Numbered from the stretch's first letter, positions 19,749 to 29,414 are shown. The stretch: DNA of 64,000 nt from Gammaproteobacteria bacterium (GCA_018401885.1 JAGYKB010000012.1:1-64000), one strand, 5' to 3'. A program made the numbers and translations. The notes: generated by a model not told the origin, from the sequence alone.

Positions 19749-20510
19749 CCCTAAAAATATCGGCGCGAAGGCGTAAGTTCCTAAGCTAAGCAAGGCGATT
19801 GACAGTACTGCGAGCCCGCGAGCGGCGTAAAGAGGCAAAACTGGGCGACCAGCACGTTGATGTCTTATGTAAATTTCGACTCCTATCAAGTAGGGCACGA
19901 AGAACGCGAAATCTTGAAAGTAGTCGAATGGGCCACTGAAATTTTCACCAATACCAATGTCGCCCATTATGGCGAACCAAACACCGTACTGTATTCGATA
20001 GAGCCATGACCCCATCGCTAGGACGAAAACTCGCAGTGCCCATTCTCTGTGAGTAGCAAAGTCACGAGCGCGGGCAAAGCGGATGGTCTGAACGCAGCAA
20101 ACAAGGACGCACAGCCCGTAGAGAGTAAAAGCTACGTCCATCACCGGACCACCAATGGTACGGTTAATCGTGATAAACCCTAGTCCTCCGACTGCAGTGA
20201 GAATGGCCGAGAGAAAAAATAGGTAGCCGGATACGCGGTGCAGAGCAGGGAAGCGCTTACGGAGTGGTGTAAAAAGTTGCAGCGGGGCAAGAAAGGTAAT
20301 AAGCGCGCCTGCAAGCATGTGCGTGAATATCGCCGTGTTGGGTAACACAGCGCCGGCAGTGTAGAGGTGAGTTTCAGCGCTTAAGTCTTGGCTGAGCCCT
20401 CTTATACTAAAGTCGAAAGCGTAATAAACAAAAAGCAGGGCAAAAACACTCATTGCGAAAAGAAGAGTTTGGTTGATGCGCTGGTCTAACGAGTTATTTG
20501 CGATCGCCAT
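19740..20510 (-). CDS. DUF2306-type membrane protein
   Basis: HMLAGALITFLAPLQLFTPLRKRFPALHRVSGYLFFLSA; HREWALRVFVLAMGSWLYRI; multiple TM segments. Confidence 0.75.
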   Translation of the reverse strand: MAIANNSLDQRINQTLLFAMSVFALLFVYYAFDFSIRGLSQDLSAETHLYTAGAVLPNTAIFTHMLAGALITFLAPLQLFTPLRKRFPALHRVSGYLFFLSAILTAVGGLGFITINRTIGGPVMDVAFTLYGLCVLVCCVQTIRFARARDFATHREWALRVFVLAMGSWLYRIQYGVWFAIMGDIGIGENFSGPFDYFQDFAFFVPYLIGVEIYIRHQRAGRPVLPLYAARGLAVLSIALLSLGTYAFAPIFLGLR

Positions 20511-20571
20511 AGCTGTGTGAGCCTCATCGAATTATTATTTTTATCGCCGTGAGGTTTATTCAAGCAGCAAA

Positions 20572-20618
20572 AAGCCGACAAGGGAACCCATTGTATCTTT
20601 GGGTGCCTTTGTCGGCTT
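20572..20618 (-). terminator. Rho-independent terminator downstream of the pal-like gene
   Basis: Inverted repeat AAGCCGACAAGGGAACCCA / TGGGTGCCTTTGTCGGCTT (19 bp, two mismatches), 9-nt loop; on the minus strand followed by a T run. Confidence 0.75.
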
Positions 20619-20682
20619 AGGGGTCGGCTTAGGGGTCGGCCTAGGGGTCGGCCTAGGGGCCGGCCTAGGGGCCGGCTTGGGT
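20611..20682. repeat. 12-bp tandem repeat, six units, [GTC/GCC]GGC[TTA/CTA/TTG]GG[G/T]
   Basis: Directly visible: gtcggcttaggg x2, gtcggcctaggg x2, gccggcctaggg, gccggcttgggt. Confidence 0.95.
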
Positions 20683-20748
20683 GTCTTGCCTGATCAATCT
20701 CTTTAAAACAAAATCTCAGATCAGTTAAGCCCCTCTCTGACTATTCGA

Positions 20749-21288
20749 TTAGATGCCAGAAATTTCAACGCGACGATTTTGCTGGTAAGCAGCATCGTTT
20801 TGGCCTGTCTGCGCCGGACGCTCTTCGCCGTAGCTGACGACTTCGATCTGGCTGCGCGCAGCGCCGTTAACGATTAGGAAGTTGAGTACGCCATTGGCTC
20901 TGCGCTCACCTAATGCGAGGTTGTATTCACGAGTGCCGCGCTCGTCAGCATGGCCTTCGAGTCGAATGCGTTTGCTTGGGTTCGCAGCTAAGTCCTTGGC
21001 GTGATAAGTCAACACGTCGCGGTCGGCCTGACGGAATTCGGCAACATCAAAATCGAAGTAAAATACCGTAGTATTGAGTGCGTTGCGGGCCATGCGCTCT
21101 TCTGCAGCTGCAGCACGTGCACGCGCTTCAGCTTCTAGCTCTTGTGCGCGGCGGGTTGTCGCATCTACACCACTCTCGGTTTCTGCGACTGCAGGCTCTT
21201 GAGCCTCTTCGCCGGTTGAGCTACAGGCGGCCAGGCCTGTGAGCGAGAGAATCAGAATAGCCATTTTCGCCAGTTGTGTGATTTTCAT
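20749..21288 (-). CDS. pal: Peptidoglycan-associated lipoprotein (OmpA C-terminal domain)
   Basis: Lipobox LTGLAAC; YFDFDVAEF, LEGHADERGTREYNLALGERRANGVLNFL, QNRRVEI. Start set to ATG at 21288 (RBS GAAGGAG); the ORF track extends it upstream. Confidence 0.92.
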   Translation of the reverse strand: MKITQLAKMAILILSLTGLAACSSTGEEAQEPAVAETESGVDATTRRAQELEAEARARAAAAEERMARNALNTTVFYFDFDVAEFRQADRDVLTYHAKDLAANPSKRIRLEGHADERGTREYNLALGERRANGVLNFLIVNGAARSQIEVVSYGEERPAQTGQNDAAYQQNRRVEISGI

Positions 21289-21770
21289 GTAAGCTCCTTC
21301 TTGATTGACGTGGGCATTGATCCAAAAATGTATCAAATTTGTTACGGCAAAAGCATATAGTATTCGAATACCGAATGCTATATCGCCCGAGCAATTTTCC
21401 TTTCTATTTAGCTCCGCCGATGCGCAAAGAAGTTAGTGGCTTTAGGGTAGGTTGAGGCAGGTGGAGAGTGCCGTCCGACGGCCCTATTTTCGAGACAATG
21501 GGAGGACTCAGCGCGGCAGAGAAATTATCGAGCAAGCGTTCGATTTTTGCTTATCAACTAACTCCATTAGTGCTAGTCTTGAACCCAGAAAAGGCCGTTT
21601 TGTCAGCCGAGGATCGTGTTCCCGGTGCGCGTCTACCCGGAAGGATAGAAGTTAACTGCGAGGCGATCCGCCGGCTTTGTACCATAAGAGCCAAGTTTAA
21701 CGTTCGCCTCGCGAACTCACACTCATACGACACTCACACCACATTATGTCATCGCAACAGGAGACAAACC

Positions 21771-22970
21771 GTGAACGCAGATTTTACCGCGGAAGAACTG
21801 GCCTTTCAGGCCGAAGTGCGCGAATTCTTAGCCAATGAATTTCCAGCAGAGCTAAAGCAGAAGGTCGACAAGCGTATTCGTCTAAGTAAAGACGAAATCG
21901 TCGGATGGCAGAAGATACTCTATAAAAAAGGCTGGATGGCGCCCAATTGGCCCAAGGAATACGGTGGCACTGGTTGGACGCCTACGCAGAAATATATTTT
22001 CAGTACGGAGATGGGCCTTGTCGGCGCCCCAGAGCCAACGCCTTTCGGCGTGACCATGGTTGCTCCTGTGATCATGGCTTACGGGACAGAAGAGCAGAAG
22101 CAGCGCTTTCTGCCCGACATTCTTGAAAGCAATGTTTGGTGGTGTCAGGGTTATTCTGAGCCAAATGCCGGTTCAGACCTTGCCTCGCTTAAGACAATGG
22201 CCGTTCGCGACGGCGATGATTACATCGTTAACGGCAATAAGACTTGGAATACCTACGGTCAGTATGCCGACTGGATTTTCTGCCTCGTTCGCACCGACAA
22301 CAGTGTTAAGAAGCAAGAGGGCATTAGCTTCTTGCTAATCGACATGAAGTCCCCTGGTATAACTCTCAAGCCGATCGTGCTCTTAGACGGCCACGCCGAA
22401 GTGAACGAAGTGTTCTTCGACGATGTGCGTGTCCCTGCGGCGAATCTAATCGGTGAAGAAAATAAAGGCTGGACCTACGCGAAAGTGCTGCTAACACACG
22501 AGCGCACCAATATCGCTGGCGTTCCGCGCGGCAAGCGTCGTCTTGCCTCTCTCAAACGAATCGCGGCCGAAACCGACGACGGTTTTGGCGGAACGATGGC
22601 CGACAACGCCGACTTCAAAGCGCAGCTTGCCGAAGTTGAGATCGAGTTGCAGGCGTTAGAGTATGCAGAGCTTCGCACGCTCGCTGCGCTAAGCGTAGGT
22701 AAGGCGCCGGGCCCTGAGTCTTCGATTTTAAAAATCGTGGGAACAGAGCTTGCGCAAAAAATGGATGAAATGACTGTCGAACTCGCCGGTTATAACTGTT
22801 TGCCGTTTGTACCCGAGCAATTCGAAGAAGGGTTTGAAGGCGAACAAATGGGCCCAGGAAGCTCAGCGGCCGCGGCGCTAAGCTATTTTAATAATCGTAA
22901 GCTCTCGATCTTCGGCGGTTCTAACGAAGTTCAGCGCAACATCATCAGCAAGGCAGTGCTGGGGCTGTAA
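21771..22970 (+). CDS. Acyl-CoA dehydrogenase (pair 1, first subunit)
   Basis: WCQGYSEPNAGSDLASLKTMAVRDGDDYIVNGNKTWNT, FGGSNEVQRNIISKAVLGL. GTG start at 21771 after AACAGGAGAC; the ORF's 101-aa upstream extension looks non-coding. Confidence 0.93.
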   Translation: MNADFTAEELAFQAEVREFLANEFPAELKQKVDKRIRLSKDEIVGWQKILYKKGWMAPNWPKEYGGTGWTPTQKYIFSTEMGLVGAPEPTPFGVTMVAPVIMAYGTEEQKQRFLPDILESNVWWCQGYSEPNAGSDLASLKTMAVRDGDDYIVNGNKTWNTYGQYADWIFCLVRTDNSVKKQEGISFLLIDMKSPGITLKPIVLLDGHAEVNEVFFDDVRVPAANLIGEENKGWTYAKVLLTHERTNIAGVPRGKRRLASLKRIAAETDDGFGGTMADNADFKAQLAEVEIELQALEYAELRTLAALSVGKAPGPESSILKIVGTELAQKMDEMTVELAGYNCLPFVPEQFEEGFEGEQMGPGSSAAAALSYFNNRKLSIFGGSNEVQRNIISKAVLGL

Positions 22971-23018
22971 GCTCCCCGCCTTCATGAACGGTTGTTTACT
23001 CACTAATTTGAAAGGGGT

Positions 23019-24158
23019 TTGACAGTGGATTTTTCTTACTCAGAAGAGCAGCAGATGCTGCAAGAAAGCGTTCAGAAGTTTGTGATGCAAAAATACGATT
23101 TCTACACGCGGGGTGACATTATTAAAACCGAAGCAGGTTACAGCGCCGAGAATTGGGCAATGTTTGCCGAGCTAGGTTGGCTCACGGTGCCGTTTACCGA
23201 GGAAGACGGTGGATTCGGCGGCAAGGCTGTCGATCTCATGGTGATGATGGAGGAGTTCGGTAAAGGTATGTTGGTCGAGCCGTACCTTTCCTGTGCCATC
23301 ATGGGGGGTACGCTGATAGCCGATCTAGGCAACGAGGAACAGAAGGGGGCGTTGATTCCACAGATTATGGAAGGCGCGATGATCACGGCAGTAGCCTACG
23401 CGGAGCAAGGCAGTCGTTTCAACTCGAATAATGTCAGTACTTCTGCAGTTGCCTCAGGCGATGACGTTGTTCTCAACGGCGCTAAGACAGCGGTTCTAGG
23501 CGCGCCAAATGCGCAGACGATCATCGTCAGTGCACGCGAGTCTGGCGCTGCAACAGACGCCGACGGCATTTCGCTCTTTCTCGTCGACGCCAATGCAGCT
23601 GGTGTGAGCATTAAGGCTTATACAACCATCGACGGTCGCAAAGCCGGTGAAGTAACGCTTACTGACGTGCGAGTTCCTGCCACTGCTCGATTGGGTGCAG
23701 CAGGCGGCGCGGCTGCAGTGCTTGGAGCGGTCATCGATCGAGCAACACTTGCCGTGGCTGCCGAAGCAGTTGGCGCGATGGATTCGTTGCTAACCAAGAC
23801 GGTCGAATATAGCAAGACGCGCAAACAGTTTGGAACAGCGATCGGTACTTTTCAGGCATTGCAGCATCGGATGGCTGACATGTTCATTCAGTGCCAACTC
23901 GCACGCTCAATCGTGGTTCGCGCGGCAATGATCCTAGACAGTGATGAAGACGCGGTGAGCAAGGCACGCGCCGTCTCATCGGCTAAATCACGAGTCGGCA
24001 AAGCGATTCGCAAAGTGGGCCAAGAGGCCGTTCAGATTCATGGCGGCATCGGTGTGACCGATGAGCTAGACGTGGGACACCTCTTTAAGCGAGTTACTGC
24101 GCTAGACCTTATGTTCGGCAACGCGGAGTATCACCTCCAGCGCTTCGCCTCGCTCTAA
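23019..24158 (+). CDS. Acyl-CoA dehydrogenase (pair 1, second subunit)
   Basis: FSYSEEQQMLQESVQKFV, TRKQFGTAIGTFQALQHRMADM, QEAVQIHGGIGVTDELDVGHLFKRV. Confidence 0.93.
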   Translation: MTVDFSYSEEQQMLQESVQKFVMQKYDFYTRGDIIKTEAGYSAENWAMFAELGWLTVPFTEEDGGFGGKAVDLMVMMEEFGKGMLVEPYLSCAIMGGTLIADLGNEEQKGALIPQIMEGAMITAVAYAEQGSRFNSNNVSTSAVASGDDVVLNGAKTAVLGAPNAQTIIVSARESGAATDADGISLFLVDANAAGVSIKAYTTIDGRKAGEVTLTDVRVPATARLGAAGGAAAVLGAVIDRATLAVAAEAVGAMDSLLTKTVEYSKTRKQFGTAIGTFQALQHRMADMFIQCQLARSIVVRAAMILDSDEDAVSKARAVSSAKSRVGKAIRKVGQEAVQIHGGIGVTDELDVGHLFKRVTALDLMFGNAEYHLQRFASL

Positions 24159-24174
24159 TTGTCGACCTGAGCTC

Positions 24175-24882
24175 GTGAGTGAACTCATCCTTGTCCGCCA
24201 CGGACAGGCATCCTTTGGCGCTGAGTCTTACGATAAGCTCAGCCCCAAGGGAGTCGAACAAGCAAAAATTCTCGCCCAACACTGGAATGCGCTGGGCGAG
24301 AATTTCGATTACATCTACAGCGGTACCCTCTTGCGTCAACGCGAGACTGCCCACGAACTCCTCCCTCTAGTTGACGGAAAGCCGAAAACTTCAGTGCAGT
24401 TGCCTGGATTCAATGAATACAATGGCGACCCGCTGATAAAAATCCACCTGCGCGATCTGCGCGCCGCGGGCGAATCTGTGCCATCGGAATGGCCAATCAA
24501 AAATGAGCGTCAGTTTCAATCAATTTTTGAAGTCGCTACCGCGAGATGGATCCGAGATGATCTAGACCCGAAAGAGGATGTCGAGGGCTTCGAGCCTTGG
24601 ACAGAATTCAAGGCGCGCGTCTACTCTGCGATGGACGAAGTTATGGCGAGACATGGGCAAGGCAGTCGAATCATTATTTCGACGTCCGGTGGCGTTATTG
24701 CCATGGCGTTACAAAGAGTATTAAATTTTCCCGACGAACATGTCATTGCTACCAATTGGATGGTGCGAAATAGTTCGGTGACACGTATGATCTACGGGCG
24801 CGGTAAATTGTCGCTGACCCAATTCAATAATCTGGCTCATCTTGAGAATCCAGAAAATAAGCACATGATCACTTTCCGGTGA
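24175..24882 (+). CDS. Histidine phosphatase family protein
   Basis: LILVRHGQASFG N-terminal RHG motif; IISTSGGVIAMALQ. Confidence 0.92.
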   Translation: MSELILVRHGQASFGAESYDKLSPKGVEQAKILAQHWNALGENFDYIYSGTLLRQRETAHELLPLVDGKPKTSVQLPGFNEYNGDPLIKIHLRDLRAAGESVPSEWPIKNERQFQSIFEVATARWIRDDLDPKEDVEGFEPWTEFKARVYSAMDEVMARHGQGSRIIISTSGGVIAMALQRVLNFPDEHVIATNWMVRNSSVTRMIYGRGKLSLTQFNNLAHLENPENKHMITFR

Positions 24883-24912
24883 GCTGGCAAAAATTCTATT
24901 GGGCTGGGAAAC

Positions 24913-24968
24913 TTAAACGCCGGCAATTAAACGCCGGCAATTAAACGCCGACTATTAAGTGCCGACAA
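24913..24968. repeat. 14-bp tandem repeat, four units, consensus TTAAACGCCGGCAA
   Basis: ttaaacgccggcaa x2, ttaaacgccgacta, ttaagtgccgacaa, contiguous. Confidence 0.95.
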
Positions 24969-25058
24969 AGAGCCCGAACAATTGGACGGCAGCGAGCCAT
25001 TAGCTTCTCAGGGGCAGGTCAGCGACAGGAAAGGCTGGGAACGAAAGAGGAATTAGGT

Positions 25059-26150
25059 TTGACTGACAGCGCAGTAAACGAAGAATTAATAGACCGAGCA
25101 GGCTCTATCCGGACGGGCGAAGAGCTCGACCTTGACTCATTGCGACAGCATCTCGAGCCTGTGCTCGGGGCAAAGGTCGCACAGCTCGAGGTAAAACAGT
25201 TTCCCGGCGGCTTTTCGAACTTGACCTATTTACTCAGCAGCGGAGACGAGCGGTGGGTACTGCGGCGTCCACCATTCGGGAGCAAGGTCAAGTCGGCACA
25301 TGATATGTCGCGTGAGTTCAAAATTCTCTCAGCGCTTCAGGGTGTTTTTCCCTACGGGCCGAAGCCGGTGCATTTTTGTGATGACCACGATGTGCTCGGC
25401 TGTGATTTTTACCTAATGAGTTATATCGAAGGCTTGGTTATTCGCCGAGAATACCCCGCCGCCCTTAATTTTTCGTCAGATCAAATTCGCGAGCAGTTGT
25501 TTAATTTTTTTGATGTTTTATCTGAGCTTCATTCCGTCGATCTTGTCGAAGCAGGTCTCGATACCTTTGGACGCCCAGCAGGCTATGTTCAGCGACAGGT
25601 CGACGGTTGGTGTAAGAGGTGGGTCGATGCCGTAACGCCAGACACGGTGAATTGCGACTCGACAATGCAATGGCTTCAGGACAACATGCCAGCAGAAAGT
25701 GGCAAGGCAAGCGTCATCCATAATGACTACAAAACCGATAATGTTATTTTTTCCCTAGAAAATCCCATGCAGGTTATAGGTATTCTTGACTGGGAGATGG
25801 CAACGGTCGGCGATCCATTAATGGACTTGGGCTGCACGCTAGGCTATTGGACTCAAATGGATGATCCGGATTTCTTCCGTCAGTACCGCACAATGCCCAG
25901 CGATGTGCCTGGCGCACCGACACGCGCTGAGATCGTTAATCGGTTCCAAGAGAAAACCGGCATAGCCGTCGACAATTTCGCCTTCTACTTCGTGTTTGGG
26001 TTGTTCCGTTTGGGTGTTATCGGGCAGCAGATTTACTATCGCTTCTACCACGGCCATACGAAGGATCAACGCTTTGCCATGATGGTCAAAAAGACCGACG
26101 TGCTGCAGCGCATGAGTGAGATGATCATGCGTGGTGAAATAACTTCTTAG
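25059..26150 (+). CDS. Phosphotransferase family protein (APH/choline kinase fold, ACAD10-N-like)
   Basis: FPGGFSNLTYLL, WVLRRPPFG, VIHNDYKTDNVIF, GILDWEMATVGDPLMDLG. Confidence 0.93.
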   Translation: MTDSAVNEELIDRAGSIRTGEELDLDSLRQHLEPVLGAKVAQLEVKQFPGGFSNLTYLLSSGDERWVLRRPPFGSKVKSAHDMSREFKILSALQGVFPYGPKPVHFCDDHDVLGCDFYLMSYIEGLVIRREYPAALNFSSDQIREQLFNFFDVLSELHSVDLVEAGLDTFGRPAGYVQRQVDGWCKRWVDAVTPDTVNCDSTMQWLQDNMPAESGKASVIHNDYKTDNVIFSLENPMQVIGILDWEMATVGDPLMDLGCTLGYWTQMDDPDFFRQYRTMPSDVPGAPTRAEIVNRFQEKTGIAVDNFAFYFVFGLFRLGVIGQQIYYRFYHGHTKDQRFAMMVKKTDVLQRMSEMIMRGEITS

Positions 26151-26211
26151 CCTCAAGCGCTAAGGACACTGCAAGACATTTGGTGGATAGGCTGCGACGA
26201 GGATTAGTGGT

Positions 26212-27009
26212 ATGACATTAGCGATTAACGAATTATTTTCGGTTGCCGGTAAAGTAGCGATCGTCACTGGAGGGTCGCGCGGCATCGGCAGGATGATTGC
26301 GGAAGGCTTCGTTGAGAATGGCGTCAAAACCTATATCACTGCACGTAAAGCAGAAGCCTGCCTAGCTACCGCTGAGGAGCTAGGCAATGCCAAAAAAGGT
26401 GAGTGCATCGCACTGCCAGCAGATTTGTCGACAAAAGAAGGGCGTGAAGCTTTCGTTGCGGAAATTACTGCCCGCGAAAAGAAAATTGATATTCTTGTGA
26501 ATAACGCGGGCGCAGCCTGGGGTGCGCCATTCGAAGACTATCCAGACGAAGGCTACGACAAAGTCATGGATATCAATGTCAAAGCGATATTCACTCTCAC
26601 GCGCGATCTAATGCCATTGCTTAAAAATGGCGCAAGCCAGCAGAATCCGAGTCGGGTCATCAATATTGGCTCCATCGATGGTCTGCGCGTATCAACCATG
26701 GATAATTTCGCCTATGGCGCGAGTAAAGCGGCTGTTCATTTTCTTACCAAAAACTTAGCCCTTCGCCTTGGTCCTAAAGGTGTGACAGTCAACGCGATCG
26801 CCCCTGGCGCCTTTCAAAGCAACATGATGAATGCAACGCTAGAAAAATTTCAGGATAAAATCGAGAGTGAAAACCCACTCGGTAGAATAGGCGCGCCCGA
26901 GGATATGGCCGGGCTCGCTCTATATCTGGCTTCAAACGCGTCAAAGTATATGACGGGACAGGTTATCGCGCTCGACGGCGGCCGTCACATCGGTGCGCGA
27001 CAGGATTAA
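26212..27009 (+). CDS. SDR-family oxidoreductase
   Basis: VAIVTGGSRGIGRMIAEGF, NNAGAAWG, YGASKAAVHFLTKNLA, GQVIALDGG. Confidence 0.95.
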   Translation: MTLAINELFSVAGKVAIVTGGSRGIGRMIAEGFVENGVKTYITARKAEACLATAEELGNAKKGECIALPADLSTKEGREAFVAEITAREKKIDILVNNAGAAWGAPFEDYPDEGYDKVMDINVKAIFTLTRDLMPLLKNGASQQNPSRVINIGSIDGLRVSTMDNFAYGASKAAVHFLTKNLALRLGPKGVTVNAIAPGAFQSNMMNATLEKFQDKIESENPLGRIGAPEDMAGLALYLASNASKYMTGQVIALDGGRHIGARQD

Positions 27010-27027
27010 CTCGACAGGAAATTGTAA

Positions 27028-27684
27028 ATGAACGCGAAGCAGGCTCGCAGGCCCAATAACCAAGGACCGCAAGCAATTCCAAGCCTGCTCGTCGTTAGCG
27101 CAGCGTTCGTGAGCGGCTTCTGTATTATGACCATTGAGATGCTAGGTGCGAGAATCATGGCGCCTTATTTCGGCGGCAGTTTGTCGGTATGGGGCAGCAT
27201 ACTCACCGTCTTTATGCTAGCGCTTGCGTGTGGTTATTTGATTGGCGGTAAACTCTCGACAAATCGTCCAAGCCTTCTTTCCTATGCTCTCTTTTTTCTA
27301 ACTGCTGCGGCACTTTCGCTGCCTATAATTTTCTTTGCTGATGAAATCATGCGCCCGATCTTCCTCGCGGTCGAAGACCCGAGGTACGGATCTCTTCTCG
27401 CGTCACTGTTTTTGTATTTTTTGCCAACGACGATTCTCGGGATGATCTCGCCTTATTCAGTAAGACTCCTCGTCGAGAACAGCGACCACAGCGGGCAAAA
27501 AGCGGGGCTTCTCTTTTTCGTCTCAACACTCGGAAGCGCAGCGGGCACTCTCGGCACGTCGTTCTACTTAGTGCTCTGGTTTGAGGTAAACGAGATCGTC
27601 TTCGGTACAGCGGCGGCGTTGGCGTTGATTGGTGTGATACTAATGATTGCTGGAACTCAAAGAGGGCATGCGAATGACCTGTAG
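27028..27684 (+). CDS. Membrane protein similar to the TM half of fused MFS/spermidine synthase proteins
   Basis: SGFCIMTIEMLGARIMAPYFGGSLSVWGSILTVFMLALACGYLIGG and further TM segments. Confidence 0.8.
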   Translation: MNAKQARRPNNQGPQAIPSLLVVSAAFVSGFCIMTIEMLGARIMAPYFGGSLSVWGSILTVFMLALACGYLIGGKLSTNRPSLLSYALFFLTAAALSLPIIFFADEIMRPIFLAVEDPRYGSLLASLFLYFLPTTILGMISPYSVRLLVENSDHSGQKAGLLFFVSTLGSAAGTLGTSFYLVLWFEVNEIVFGTAAALALIGVILMIAGTQRGHANDL

Positions 27685-28564
27685 ACTGTGGCCTGCTCTG
27701 TTTTGTCTTGGTCTCTTTAGTGCTCCTTTCTTAGCCGCTGAGACCCTGCACGAAGAACGTTCGCTTTACCGTGATATCACCGTCACACAGGAAGGGAATA
27801 GGCGCTGTTTGGTGTTCAATGTTCATCGCGGCGATCGCAATCAAACCTGCATGAACACTGCTGATCCAGAGCGCTTAGTGTTTGAATACGCGAAGATGAC
27901 GTTCGCGGGGCTGCTTCTCAATCCCAATCCCCAAAACATATTGATCGCGGGGCTAGGCGGTGGATCACTGCCCACCACACTTACCAAGCTCTACCCTGAG
28001 GCGAAGATTGACGTCATCGAAATCGATCAGGCGGTAGTCAATGTTGCTAAGCGGTTTTTCGATTTCGAGGAAACCGTGAATGTGAAGGTTGCGGTAAACG
28101 ACGCGCGCGTCTTTGTTAAACGCGCCGGATTGCTAGAGCAGCGATACGATTTTGTCATACTCGATGCGTTTACCGGAGACTATATTCCGGAGCATTTGCT
28201 AACAGAGGAATTTCTTGAAGAGGTGCGTGCGATCATGTCGCCCGATGCTGTCCTCGTCGCGAATACTTTTTCGACAAGCCGGTTCTATGATCACGAGTCG
28301 GTGACCTACCAAAAAGTGTTTGGCGAATTCTTTAATTTCAAGCTGCCTAGCTCTGGTAACCGGATCATTATTGCCCGCAATGAAGCGCTGCCGCCAAGGG
28401 GAGAGCTTAATGCGGTCGCGCGTTCGCTCTCGCCTAGGGTTGAGGCGTTTGGTGTGCCGCTTTTGGAATACCCCAATCGTCTATCGACCAGGGTAGATTG
28501 GGATATGAGCCGAAGAGCACTGACAGACCAATACTCTCCGTCGAATCTGTTGCGCGATAATTAA
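27668..28564 (+). CDS. Spermidine synthase-like methyltransferase-fold protein (with signal peptide)
   Basis: ILIAGLGGGSLPTTLTKLYPEAKIDVIEIDQAVVNVAKRFF, ILDAFTGDYIPEHLLTEEFL; start overlaps the upstream stop. Confidence 0.85.
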   Translation: MRMTCRLWPALFCLGLFSAPFLAAETLHEERSLYRDITVTQEGNRRCLVFNVHRGDRNQTCMNTADPERLVFEYAKMTFAGLLLNPNPQNILIAGLGGGSLPTTLTKLYPEAKIDVIEIDQAVVNVAKRFFDFEETVNVKVAVNDARVFVKRAGLLEQRYDFVILDAFTGDYIPEHLLTEEFLEEVRAIMSPDAVLVANTFSTSRFYDHESVTYQKVFGEFFNFKLPSSGNRIIIARNEALPPRGELNAVARSLSPRVEAFGVPLLEYPNRLSTRVDWDMSRRALTDQYSPSNLLRDN

Positions 28565-28582
28565 CTCGCGTGGAAAGCGGGC

Positions 28583-29392
28583 TCAGAATTCATCTGCTCC
28601 GATAATCACCCGCAGCTCTTCTTTATCCAGCAGGGCTATTTCGCGATTGTCGACGCTGATAAGCCCTTTTTTCTGCAAGGAAGTAAACAGCCGGCTTACC
28701 GTCTCCACCGTCAAGCCAAGATACTCTCCAATATCCCCTCGTGTCATGGGAAGATGAAACCTGGTGGGCGATAATCCAACGCGAGCATAGCGGCTCGAAA
28801 CACCGAGTAGAAAAGAGGCGATACGCTGCTCTGCGCTGTAGCTGCTGAGTATTGTGTGGATCTTCTGGTCTTTAGTGATCTCGGCGCCCATGATAGCGAA
28901 AAAATTGTGCTGAAGACTCGGAAGCTTGAGGCTTAGGGATTCGAGCTGGCTAAAGGGAATCTCACAGATAGATGAGTGCTCGAGTGCAATGGCCGAATTA
29001 GCATGCACCCTGTCGGCGATGCCGTCCATACCGATTATTTCACCGGGCAGATAGAAGCCGGTGACGCGTCCAGCCCCAGAACTGCTGAGAACATAGGTTT
29101 TGAAACTACCCGAGCGAACTGCAAAAATTGATTTAAAATCATCATGTTGACGGTAAATGTGATCGGCTTTCTTGTAGGGTCGATTCCGCTCGACGATGTC
29201 GTCGAGTTGTTGCATCTCGCTCTCATCGAGCGCAATCGGCAGGCATAACTCGTTGAGCCTACAGTTTCCGCATGAAATGCCGGAGCTGTGGGGGCACAGC
29301 TTCACTACCGGCGCGTTACTTCTATGGTCCTGTGGCTCGCTAGAGGCGAGGTTTGTGTTGTTCGCAGACGTTGAATGGTTACTCGATTGCAT
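28583..29392 (-). CDS. fnr: FNR/ANR-type Crp-family oxygen-sensing transcriptional regulator
   Basis: N-terminal Cys cluster CPHSSGISCGNCRLNELCLP plus SICEIPF; HTH RGDIGEYLGLTVETVSRLFTSLQKKGLI. Confidence 0.93.
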   Translation of the reverse strand: MQSSNHSTSANNTNLASSEPQDHRSNAPVVKLCPHSSGISCGNCRLNELCLPIALDESEMQQLDDIVERNRPYKKADHIYRQHDDFKSIFAVRSGSFKTYVLSSSGAGRVTGFYLPGEIIGMDGIADRVHANSAIALEHSSICEIPFSQLESLSLKLPSLQHNFFAIMGAEITKDQKIHTILSSYSAEQRIASFLLGVSSRYARVGLSPTRFHLPMTRGDIGEYLGLTVETVSRLFTSLQKKGLISVDNREIALLDKEELRVIIGADEF

Positions 29393-29414
29393 CCTTTCAG
29401 TTCCTCAATAATCT

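Noticed and set aside
20611-20682. CRISPR-like array
   Set aside because: Units are contiguous 12-mers with no spacers and no cas genes; it is a simple tandem repeat.
21468-21770. N-terminal extension of the acyl-CoA dehydrogenase in the ORF track
   Set aside because: The extension has no family character and a good GTG start with RBS lies at 21771.
27028-28564. Split fused MFS/spermidine synthase interpreted as a frameshift
   Set aside because: The second ORF has its own start and signal-peptide-like N-terminus, with a short translationally coupled overlap; two genes are more likely.
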